Source of the DNA: Onchocerca volvulus
Taxonomy: Eukaryota; Nematoda; Chromadorea; Rhabditida; Onchocercidae
Assembly: GCA_000499405.2 (NCBI GenBank)
Contig: HG738138.1
Coordinates: forward strand, 8,306,888 to 8,370,887
Reading direction: 5' to 3'
Length of the DNA stretch: 64,000 nt
A program made the translations under genes and the position numbers. Each line of letters begins with the position of its first letter. The first letter of the stretch is position 1. The notes beneath the pieces were generated by a model, which was given only the letters and a program-made list of their open reading frames with translations, was not told the origin of the DNA and made no database searches. Below, piece by piece: positions 51,758 to 62,900 of the stretch.

Positions 51758-52942
51758 TCAAAGAGACGATACGTCTATTGTCCCATTGCTGTCTTGGAAT
51801 TCTTTCCAGTTTGTTGCCAAATTATCAATTTTTACTAGACTCAACAAAATAAAGCAGTTCCCACTCGCTGGTTCCATTACCTACAAGAATTTGTGAAATT
51901 AGATTTTAAAATGGATGGTAATTCTAACTTTGCGAAATGAAGTAAGTATAACGCCAATGAAATTAGTGGTCCCAATAATTTTGGCCTATACTTTTCTCCT
52001 ACCAAAATGATTTGACAAGATCGGTGAGCTATCAAACAAATTTAATTAATTTTTCAACATCATTATCTACTGTTTGATGGGAAAAATTGTAGCGAGAGCA
52101 ATACAAGAAAACAAAATTTAAAATGAAGTAATACCAAATGAATTCCTCATGGGTTTAGAAGTCTTTGCAGTAATTCTGGTAAAAGCATTTTGAACCGAAT
52201 GAATTGAAATAAATAGGGATATATTACTCAGTTATAGATGCACATAAAAACGAACCTCAAATTCCGCTGAATCGGGATTTACATTAGTCGGAAATTTTCG
52301 AATGAAGCATGTATAAGTATCTACACGGTTCGCATTGCCTTTTTTTCGTTTTTCTCGCCGTTCAGTTCGTACATCAATGGAAAATTGTAATGAAGAAGTT
52401 GTCAAATTGAACATAGTAAATGTAGCATTTGAACACAGTTTCGAAGGGTCAGATGGTTTTTTAAAGGCGCTTACAAGTGATGCAAAGAAACTGCGTCGCT
52501 TCCGCAAGCCACCGATTCTGAACAAATGAGACATAAACATAGCCTTATTTGAATAGTAAGAATTTCATTTTATAAGCAGTGAATATCCTAACGACCCATT
52601 TCATTACATGTGAAATAGGATTCGACATCTAAAAATATATTATTTTCCACCGAACCGTAGTCGATATTACGAAGATTACATGAAAATTTAAAATTTCCTA
52701 AAAAAACAGTAATCTCACACAAACCATTCTGAAATCGACCCGAAAAAAATCCGAAGTCCCAAAGAAAATGAGTTCAAGATATTACATCTGTCATATTTCC
52801 TAGTCTGAACCAGGCTAAAAATGCTGCCATTAAAAACGAACCTGAGAATGAGGTCGACTTTGGTACCGGTGTCACGTGATACCGAAACGCCGGCACTATG
52901 TACACCTACGTCAGATATTTCCGATCCTTCACTTTCCGACAT
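51758..52942 (-). CDS. Possible three-exon gene, unknown function
   Basis: Not recognised. Exons 52842-52942, 52256-52517 and 51758-51880 splice in phase to 486 nt (161 aa). The start MSESEGSEISDVGVHSAG is acidic and Ser-rich. Exon 2 has a basic patch GLRKRRSFFASLVSAFKK and then SIDVRTERREKRKKG, and the middle reads DTYTCFIRKFPTNVNPDSAE. The proposed last exon ends QDSNGTIDVSSL. The ATG follows a TTTCAG acceptor by 12 nt, as in the neighbouring real genes. Exons 1-2 look genuinely coding; exon 3 is weaker, as it rests on one acceptor and 40 open codons. No membrane segment or enzymatic motif is visible. It lies between the arms of the inverted repeat. Confidence 0.5.
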
Positions 52943-54231
52943 TTATCATGTTTTCTGAAAGCATAAAGCTGACCCTAAAATATCTCTTTTTTCGTTACTT
53001 TTTTTTTAGAAATCAGAAACTTTCTGCGAATAATGCAAAAGTTTCACATTTAAGCTATCTAATACAAAAGTTACACAATTAAGCTATCTAGAAAGTAGAA
53101 TCCAGAAATGGTCTTGGAAATCTCTACCACAGTAGTTCTTCTTTATCTTATGCATGAATTGTGGTCAGAAATAAAACCTGTTAAGCTCGGGAACTTTACT
53201 ACACACTGGAATTGAGGACAAATTTATGCGACTGGAAAAATATGGATGTGCTGTCCTTGTTTTGACTAAGCTTGAAAAATAAATAAAACTTGTTATAAAT
53301 CGAAACGCTCCTGACTGTAAATCATAGATTTTGCAACTGCTGAAACTGAAAGACACGATCGATCAAGGCCAGAGCTGTACAACAGAACTGCCGATTTTAT
53401 CTACAAATAGCAGCAGCTAATCTAACAAGTCCATAACGACTAGTAAATTCGTCGTTATATATGTCCAGTAGCTGAAATAAGGCTGAACTGAATATTAGCA
53501 CTGCCTAAAAACATGTAATCTGGTAAGGAGAAACAAAGTAACGAAACGACTACTGTAATGTCAAATAACACTGTAAATAGCTTTAATTTGAAAATAACAA
53601 GAAACAATCTTTTGAATGTGAAAAAAAAAAAAAAAAAAGCTTCCTAGTTTTACACGAAATACCAGAACAGTGGATGGGGAAATGCAATTTCCTTAAATGC
53701 CAACACAATCGTCTTTTAGGGCCAAGAAAAGCAAAACAGGAAAAGAGGTCAAAACAAGAAAAAAGGTTGAAGGAATTCGATGAAATATCTAAATCACCAA
53801 AAGTGATCCGAAACACTTCATTTTCGAGCAAACATAGAGAAGCGGAAGCTGACTGCGAAAATGGAAATATTTGAATGAATTATTAATAAACAAAAATGAA
53901 AACATCTCCAAGCGTAAGATAAAGGTTATGTTTTTCAAAATTGATTGGACTACCGCATCTATTATCATTCGTTATAGATTATCGCTGTTTTCTACGATGT
54001 TCAAAGTATGGCATGTATATAAAGCTGAGATGAACAAAGCAAAAAAGTTTGGATATTTCACACTTGCATTTTCATCTCTGCAAGTACCAAGATCATATTC
54101 TTCCGAAATAGTATTCATTATACCGATCTTTCCAAAGTTTCAGATGAAACAGGCGTCCTTACAATCATTCTTCCCATGAATTCCCATCGAAAGTGGAAAC
54201 CATTATCTTGGGATAGACATGCTGATGTTAG
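52943..54231. other. Region between two candidate genes
   Basis: Contains the acceptor-like TTTCAG above the 52942 start and two open stretches on the + strand. One, at 53674-53874, begins MGKCNFLKCQHN and is Lys/Glu-rich; the other, at 53871-54179, has no clear splice signals. They could be upstream exons of the candidate at 54232-54704, but I could not connect them in phase. Confidence 0.35.
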
Positions 54232-54704
54232 ATCAAATCAAAAAAATTTGAAACCACTTATCAACGATTTGAAAGAAAATTAGGAGCACTTCGCATATAC
54301 ACTTTTTTGTGGGATTCCTTGAATTCTTCAGCGTTCAATGGCTTATCACAACTTTATTCGGAAAAGTTTGGGAATACATCTTCGATGGTATCCAAAAAAG
54401 AGTAAGTTTCTGCGGCTCATAAAATTTAAAAAAAAAAAAGGAAAAAAACAAACGAAGCTTGCACAGTTGGATAGGAGCAAAGAAACAGAATCATTAAACA
54501 ATAAAAGCAAAAATTCGTTATTGTTCAAGAAACGAATATCAGATGCGCATCATTTCAAGAAAACACATCAATTAGTTACACAGCAAACAAATTTCAGCAC
54601 AATTTCCCAACCATTAAATAATCTCTCTGCTTTGCAGACTTTATACCGTCGCTTGGTGGTTAGCACCTTCTTCGCCCGCAGAGTCATCTCTTTTGTTAGA
54701 CTAA
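54232..54704 (+). CDS. Candidate 3' exons of an unidentified + strand gene
   Basis: Exon 54232-54401 follows GTTAG, is open for 56 codons and ends at a good donor (GA|GTAAGT). Its peptide contains FETTYQRFERKLGALRIY and FNGLSQLYSEKFGN. The next segment 54638-54704 follows CTCTCTGCTTTGCAG and continues in phase as LYTVAWWLAPSSPAESS to a TAA. The second segment also has a longer open reading in another frame with its own donor at 54719, so the ending is uncertain. No family recognised, and no 5' exons could be joined. It may be a degraded gene. Confidence 0.28.
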
Positions 54705-55732
54705 TCCTCCGTAGGTATAGAAGAACAGAGGAGAAGCAAACCTACAAAACAGTAAGTGCCACATCGACATCGATCGACAGTTCCGTCTAGTTAGATCATG
54801 CAAAGTTAATCCACACTGAATCATCATCTGACACAGGCAACCCGCACTCCACAACATTACAGGCCGACGACTCACGCCGATGACAGCAATATTTTCGCGC
54901 GAGGAGAGAGCACTCAGAGACACCATGACATACAATGAGGATCGATTTTTGTGGCAGATCGGTCGAATGAGTGGAAAGACGTTGATTGTTTCGACTCGTG
55001 TTGCCCCTCCTTCCTTCTATCCCCGAATCCAGCTACTCGACTCGTTTCAAACGCTAAGGAAGATGCAAAGGAAGGAATTCAAGAGGAGCGGAAGGCACCT
55101 TTGACGCGAGAGATTGTCCAAGGCCATCATATCATCATTCATCAGATGCGTGATTCAAGCTGCATCATTGCTTGCTAAAGGCCCACTGCACGGTAATGCA
55201 TCTCGTCACTTTGTTATTGGTTGATAATGCTGGCGTGCTGTGGCATATTGTAATTTTTGACATCCCATACTCCGACGACCTATCGACCTATCCTTCACAA
55301 CCATCCCACACAGTCTAACATCAATAGGCAATACTTGAAGAGCTGAAATAGCAAATATCTATAAGGTGAGCAGCTCCATCAATATATGATTTCTCGTTGG
55401 GAAATGGTGCTGAAGAAATGGACATGCACTTGACAACCTCATCCTGCCCCTCCAGCCACCACTTCGGTCAAAAAATTCGAGTAATTCGGTATCACCCAGA
55501 TCAGGCTTTCTGGCTATTCGATGTCGAATGGAGTAAAGAAGCAGCAAATTCCAAGTGATACAGAATGCTGAACTTCGTCAAAAAAAAAAAAACAATGCAA
55601 CAAACCACAACCTAGGAGAGATAAAGTAGTTATGGAATATTATTATAATTCAGAATGAATCTGTCGTATATCATTTGGAACGAAGTACATCTCGAAATAA
55701 ATATAAGCGAACTGCAGCGACCATTTTTGCCA
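54705..55732. other. GC-richer stretch before the right inverted-repeat arm
   Basis: Base composition is clearly less AT-rich than the surroundings at about 54640-55550, and open frames appear on both strands. No single frame is convincing except the - strand stretch listed separately at 55359-55568. It could be a promoter-proximal region or a captured gene fragment. Confidence 0.35.
55359..55568 (-). pseudogene. Possible terminal exon or gene fragment on the - strand
   Basis: After a T-run and AAGTTCAG, an open stretch of about 70 codons runs to TAG at 55359. It contains RIARKPDLGDTELLEFF and GGWRGRMRLS, ending MELLTL. The composition is protein-like, but no family is recognised and the upstream side meets the right arm of the inverted repeat within 170 bp. 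If it was a gene, its 5' part is missing. Confidence 0.25.
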
Positions 55733-58700
55733 TGATTTTCATCTCAAGATACACTGAGAGTGCATCAAAAGAACTTTGTATATGAAATTGCTTGCTTATG
55801 TAATCTATGCCACTAACACTTACCACAAGTAGTAATTCCAGCCGCGGGATTATTAACGGCTTTAGAGAACAAATCTGCTCTTGATGTTCTTAATCGATTT
55901 CCCTCTTATATATGTTTTCTTCTGTTCGAAATCTTTCAATACTTCATTCTATAATTTTGAAGGTAAAAAAAATTTAGCATAAAAACTCTAATAAATCACA
56001 ACGGAGCGCAATGTAGGGCAAAACTTTCCATTTTCTCGGAAAGGAAAATATGTATTCAAAAACATATATTTGATCTGTACGTAGTTCCATTGTAATGACT
56101 TATTTCAGTAACATTTCATTCGCTAAAAATTCCTGTATATTCATTCATTTTCTCCATGCAAATAGCCGTTTGATTTCACTGTAAATTTTTCAATTCTCCC
56201 GGTTGTCGATCAGTATATTGTTTACATACAGATTTTCCGATATCTTCTCAGTTAAAGCTGAACTTTCATCGACTGTTTGTCAATAGTCATGGCTCCTGAT
56301 GATACCTAAAAGAACCTTTTGAGCGCATATTTTACTAAATTAGTTATCTCAGTTTCTTTATTTGCGTCTTTGACCAACAAAATACGCAATAGTCATGGTT
56401 TGCTTTATCCAGTTGGATTTACCAAACGCTTGCTTGATATCACATATGATTGCGATTTCCATTTCCATTTTCTTTCAGCGCAAGAGAATGCCTATCATCT
56501 ACCAAACTTAGGAGCATCACTTGCCTCCGCTGAAAATCTCGCTCAGACTCTTTCTGTTTCTCGTTCTACCTTTAGTATGAAATAAAACTTTTGATCTGAT
56601 AGTTTTTTGTGACAGCTTAACACTGATTAGAGCAGATAAAAAATTATTTCTCTCGTTTTGCTGTACTTCGCCTCATCAGTGATATTCTCGTACAACTGAA
56701 TTTAGAAATGAAGTCTCCACGTATTGTTCGAGTGAATCTGGATTTTTTTTTTTTTTTTGTTCTGCTTTTACAAGACTGCCTTGTATATTATTGGCTACTT
56801 TTTCACTGAAATTATTTTTAATTGTTCTCTAACTAATTTATCACCATATTTTTCTTAAGCTTTATCCCAATGTCCTCTAGGGCCCAAAAGTAATTAACTT
56901 TCGCGCCATTTCTACTTGCAATTTCACAGTAATTGCCTCGATATGATTCTGTTCTTGATTCTTTTGCGCTATGTACAAAGTAGTTTTCATCGACCATCAT
57001 AAATCCAACAGTAATATTCAATAGCTGGAATTTCTGTGTAAATATAAGGCCTTGTATGACTACAAAAACTGAAAGATGTAGACGATGCCTACAAAAATTT
57101 CTGACTATCTTTAAGAGATTTGCATTATTATATTTTTCTCATGAGTAAATTTCGAACCATTTCTTGCGACATGATAACAGTTCTTCGATCTTCGTGATGT
57201 GTATAACCTTTTAATCCTTCCATTTGGAAGTTCAATGCCAGTTGACATCTTTCTATTGTTTATTTGGCTCCAAACCCAGCGGTTACCGATTTCTCAGTTG
57301 TAATCTAGTAACTAAAGCTCTCTTGAACTTTCGGAATGCAGGGTCTTTAACTCCCGAAGTCAAATAATGCAATGACTTCCCGAGCCTTGTCATTGTTAGC
57401 TAGATTTCTTACAGAATTGTTTTTGTCGTTTGAACAGTTTATTTTTCCTTCTCTCTTGAACTATTGATTTTTTTTTTAGATTATTGTCCGACTTTCCCGA
57501 TTTTTCCTGAATAGCAACTATTTCTAAACATATTGCTCGTCGTACTGCTCGTCTTTACATTTAAGCAAGGTTGCAGTTTTGTTTCGGCAAGTCTTCGCTT
57601 AATGATCATTTCGAAGAAAAAAAGAGCTGCAACCCTCAATCTTTTACAGTCTGCTTTCTCGAATACTGAATTATGAACATTTTTTATTTCGATACTGCTC
57701 TTGGCAAAATATGCATATAGATCCTTTCTTCCACATTTCTGTCCATATTTTTGAATTGTCAAGGAAAATTTTCTAGATTCTCTTTAATTTGCTCCAGATA
57801 TTCCTAATTTGATCCATTTCTTCCAATCGTATGGTTGATGCTTTAAAGTCTTTGAATCGCCGATTAACCACTGCACATGAATTCTACTTTTCAAGCAAAA
57901 TAACAAATAACTGAGTTTCTGAATTTTTAGAATGGGTTGATTATCTACGGCAGCTTGGAAATTCGCGAAAAATCCCGGCAACCAGTATAATTTTCCATGA
58001 AACCAAAGTAGTTCCGCTTTCGAAAGTCACAGCGACTCTTCTCGTGATTGACGGGAACTGAATTGAGTTCTTGTTTCTGTTAAGTGTTGAATCGTGATTT
58101 CGATAATAGATTCTGCAAACGAGACTGTCCAAAGCTTCTTTTCCTCTTACCAATACATTCAATCAGCTGATTTGATCATTTACATGCCCATCGTAGAGAG
58201 CTTCCTTAATTGTTCGTTCAGATTGTTTAAATACTTTTGTAGGCGTATCTGAATAATCTTTCAAATTTTTTCATGCTCTTAGACACGATAAGGCCTATTA
58301 TATTCGATTACTTTCTGATTGACGATATCCTACTGCTCTGATTTCACCTGATTCCTGACCGATATATCAAAATGTTGTATGGTGATTTGTGTTTCGGTGA
58401 TTAGTGAATGATAAAACCAATCAAAATCAATGTGTTCCAAATAAGTCTTATAAATCGGACACAATATTGAGCAAATTTCACTAAAATAAGTGACGAAGAA
58501 CAACTGAACATGAACGTAATAAAATAACAGCGAATAAAATGGAAGCTTTCAAGCAAAAAGGGAGAGCCAATACCATACCACACACAGTCCTCTCCTTCCC
58601 AACCAGGAAGGTCAGCAATTGGAACTTGACGCGGGGGTTATTTCTTGTGTCCCCAAGTTCCATCTTTTTTAAGCATACACATGGATCCGACTTCATAATT

Positions 58701-58890
58701 ATAAAGATGATGTTATATCGTTTTGTTCGTGAACTTTCATCAGTACATATAGGGCTGCACTATTTCACTCACTTCGCCATACACCTGGTCACCTTTATCC
58801 TTTGCGACATTTTTATTTTGTTACTCAAGATGCGATGTGGGTTGAATAGATGTTTCGCCGGGTTGGGAAGTACATTTCTTTAATTCTTAT
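55733..58890 (-). repeat. Right arm of the large inverted repeat
   Basis: Reverse complement of 44352-47422. This arm is about 90 bp longer because of a block at about 56757-56850 (rich in A/T, beside a T run) that is missing or unresolved at the N in the left arm. The inner edge is sharp at 55733; the outer edge is near 58890. It carries the same decayed retrotransposon content on the - strand. Confidence 0.93.
56060..56505 (-). pseudogene. Decayed BEL/Pao-type reverse transcriptase, right copy
   Basis: Mirror copy of the remnant at 46650-47095, with the same stops and frameshifts apart from one 1-base indel near the MNIQEF block. Not functional. Confidence 0.6.
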
Positions 58891-59584
58891 TAACAAACAT
58901 TGTATAATCACATTCACATGGTAGTTGGAATTTGTTTTAACTGATTTATATTCGAAATTTAAGAATAATTTTGTGGATGCCATGCGCTACTTTATCTTCG
59001 TTTTTTTTCTTTTTTTTTTTTTTTTTTTCAGCGAAAGCTCTCGACTAATGAGACCAGAGAAAAAACTAAAGTAAAATTATTTCGAGGCAGAATGAACACG
59101 ATTTGGGAGAAAAACGCTTATGCAGTATCACGCTGTATAGAAGTTAATTATTCCAGGCAGATGTTTTCCTTATCATAAGCTTTGTTGATTGTGCATACTC
59201 ATGTTTCGAAAATTGTGAATTATACCTTCTTGTGAAAAGTCATATCTCAAGACTTTTGGTCTTTTGTCGTATAAGTTTTTACTATGTTGTGCAACAAAGA
59301 CGAATTCTGTTTGAAGGAAGTTTTATTGATTGATACAACAGTGACTCTTCGATTATGTTACAAGCTATTACTAAATAATTTCCGAGTAAATTGATCATTG
59401 GTTTATTTTTTCCTTTGTCGCTCGTAGAGATTGGTTAGGAAAACAACTGAATTCTGTGTCGAAGTTGAATTGTCGGACTTGAACTCGAACTCCTGTTGCT
59501 ATTGCTGTGTCGATATAAGACCTTGAACTCAAACTCCAACTGAACCCCGAGGTCCTTCTGCTCCAAAATCCGACCTTTTAAATC

Positions 59585-59660
59585 CTTTCGGGACTCCTTC
59601 TCTTTACTCGATCTTCAGTGCGTCGCCTCATTTTGATCGACCAATCTATGAGGCGATACG
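59585..59660 (-). repeat. Block shared with 47790-47870, inverted
   Basis: On the - strand it reads a short start MRRRTEDRVKRRSPERI before a stop. The left counterpart reads a similar start with SPKRI. Probably the beginning of a retrotransposon gag frame. Confidence 0.5.
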
Positions 59661-59689
59661 TTAGAGATCAGGTAAGAAAAAAATGGAGC

Positions 59690-59800
59690 GTTTTGGCGGT
59701 AAATATGTTTCTCGTTTTGGCGGTAAACATGTGTATTCTTCTGAAGGTAAACATGTCCATCATTTTGACAATAAACATGTTGATTGACTTGTTGGTAACT
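59690..59800 (-). repeat. 24-bp tandem repeats with a palindromic core, copy set 2
   Basis: About four units related to those at 47641-47765 but in opposite orientation. On the - strand they spell NQHVYCQN, DGHVYLQK, NTHVYRQN and EKHIYRQN within one 103-codon open frame (59615-59926). Confidence 0.75.
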
Positions 59801-59926
59801 TTGAAACTGTTCTCGCGCTACCTGACTTTTTATACTTCTCTGTCCATCTATATCTTTCGAATTTTTCCAACAACTTCCTGCGTCATTTAAGAAACAACAG
59901 TGTTTTTCATTTTGGAATGTTTCCAT

Positions 59927-62900
59927 TCTTCCTGGAACCTGAAATTACTAACTTCATAAAGTTATTTGCTTGGGATAGGTTAGTTCCTTCCCGTTTACAA
60001 ATTCCATGGTTGGTGATGCAATAAGAAAGTAAATAAGAGAATTACATTTATGAAGAGATGATAAAAATATCTATTTCATGAAAGCTCGCCAATCATACAT
60101 AGATTTCCGGAAGGTGGCATGGCAACAAACTTAATGCAGGGGACCACTGACAAATGGAATACGGCTCACGATTTCAGCCACTGAACATTCAATTCAAATA
60201 ATCTACTAGTCAGATTATCGCTGATTTGAATCACCAAAATTTAGTCAACTAACCTGTGGCAGTTAGATTTCTAAGAATATGTCCCGCATTACTGATCATA
60301 TCCTCTTGTATATCATAACGAAATGTCGAGATCAAATGCTTTTCCTGCCATGATTACGGTACAGACATTCACAAGGTGAGTATAATATTGAAAACGAAAC
60401 CATTGATACCCAAACATATTTTTTCGGCAGCAATTCAGTTTACGATTGTCGCTATAAGTTGACTATTATCACTTCTTATTTCCTTGAATTTCCATTACTT
60501 GACATGTTTGTAACAGCAGTAATAACCAAAGCATTCCTTCAATCATATAGCACAACGTAAATCTCAAAACTTTGGTCATCACATTATCGTCATTCATAAT
60601 TTTACACTGATTCCTACGCACTCGTTTTTGATTGGAGACAAAACGGTAAGTTGTTTTTTTTTTCAGCTCTGTTCCGTTTTAATCACTTCATCTTCTCACC
60701 ACAATGAAAGAAATGAGAAATGAACAAAATCAGCTATGAAGCCATATGTCCCTATGAAAGAGCTGCTTAACTTTATGTAAGATTAAAACCTCCATTTACC
60801 TGGATATATGCAGGAATGTATAAAGACCTTTACAGATAACCCTATTCATCTCTTTTGGAAGGCTTGAAAATTAAAACTAATCTTTTGATCATTTCAGGAA
60901 CAGATTTGGTGAGCTGTAAGGCTCCGAATTGCAGGTTACCTGGACAACAGTAAAATCTTCCGCTAAACAAAAAAGAAATTGTACGTACATTCTACATTAA
61001 AAAATAGATAAATTGACTAAAAAATATTTCTCTCCTTCCTATTTCCTTTGGTATTAACTGACTTGAATACGATATGAAGAAAATAAGATCTGGCCCAATT
61101 ATAAATCAAAGATTTTTTTAAGAGTAATGAAACGACCAAATGTTAGTAAGTTACAAAAAGACACTTAAACATATTAGTCGACATTAAAATAAAAATGAGG
61201 CCAAATACATATAATTTTTCCGAATTAAAAACAAGTATGAATTCGTGTTTCTCTGTTTACCTAGGAAGTGACTATCTACCTTTTAGTAATGGAATGGCCA
61301 AATACTCGTGGACAGTTGTGATCGACTGCCAGAAAAATTCATGATAAAAAACAAAAAACAAAAATGAATTTGAAATAAGAAAGTTGAAGAAATTGTAATC
61401 TTCCTTCTGGTAAAATTGTAGGGCAGAAATTTGCTATTTCCTCGAATATTCTCTGGGTTCGCAATGTCTGTAAGAAATAAAATTTAAGTTTCAATTTTCA
61501 TGAATAAACATGGGCATTTATTGTTACTTAGATAAAGATATAATCACTTCTTAACATTTATAATTAGGTAAAAATAAAATCATTTGCTAGTAAGAAAGGG
61601 ACTTTTTCAAAAATTTAACTGTCGTTATTCTTGATGATATTTGCGGAACTTGGGCAATATCCTTTCGGATTATCATTTTGTTGAATAGAGATGGATATTT
61701 CTTATCAGACAATGAGTAAAAAATCGACCGCTTCATTGAATTGTTTTGTTTTTGTGCGGTAGTGACCACTATGATATCGTCCAGTCACTATGGATACAAA
61801 TAAAGCTTTTCAAGGCACTGCGTGTATAATGGAGATTGAAATATGAAATGAAGCTTACTTCATTTCATCATTCACTATTAACAAGAGCCAACATTAACGG
61901 TATCTCAGATACTTTTACTGTAATGGATATCGTTATGTGTGTGATTATTTTGGCACATTATTTGATAATTATTATCATTATCAAAGCAAATTATTTTTTT
62001 CGTGGTTCACTGTTAAGTGTTGCATCATCGACTTCGGTGATTATGTTGTTCATTATTTAATCTGAATGTAGCATTTCCGAATCATTTGGAAGAATGTCAT
62101 CTGGAAAGGGAGGCGGCGATAAAGGGATAAATGATAAGAGGGAGGAATGAATGGTAGTGCCTCGATGAAGAGAAGCCTTTTGACTGCAAGTTATCACTAC
62201 TAAAAATTATCAGGACAACTCTTCTGTTATGCAAACAAGTTATTTACAGCATCAGCAGCAGCAGCAGCAGCAGCATCAGCAGGCAGGTTGATGTGAAGTC
62301 TCAGCTAGTGACAGCTACACTACTGGAGCAACAAAAAAAGTGAGGCAAAAAAAGGAGACAAACAGGAAATAGCAGATAGCACAGCACAGCACAACATACA
62401 CATAGGTAAAATGGGGCGGTGTTCATTTTGCTGTACTAAATAAACAAGACCACCCATGATTACATGATACTACTCCACCTGCTGTTGCTGTTTTGATGTT
62501 GATTACGCGGTTGGCTTGTTTGCTTCATTGTCATCGTCCTTCCCCCTCCCTTATCCCCTTCCTCCTCCCTTCACTTCTTCGTCACACGTTTATTGTCTCT
62601 TTGACATTTTTGTTTCTGTAAGCATGACGTATTACGTGAAATGATCAATCTGTTGGCATCCAGATACAAACAGAGAACTGTCATTTGAGAACTGGCCAAT
62701 AAGTAAGTGAGCGTTGTCTCGTTGAGCAAATAATAACTGAAAAAGTCGACGAGAAACTTTCCAGTAAAGCTCAGAAGACTGTTTCTTGGCACTACTGAAA
62801 GGAAGGTTGGCAGTTTTTGTTGTTATGTCATGTAGTTCCATTCTTATCTAAGTGAAACTGCCAGTGCTGGAGAATGAAAAAGTAATGCAGTAAGATGCCT

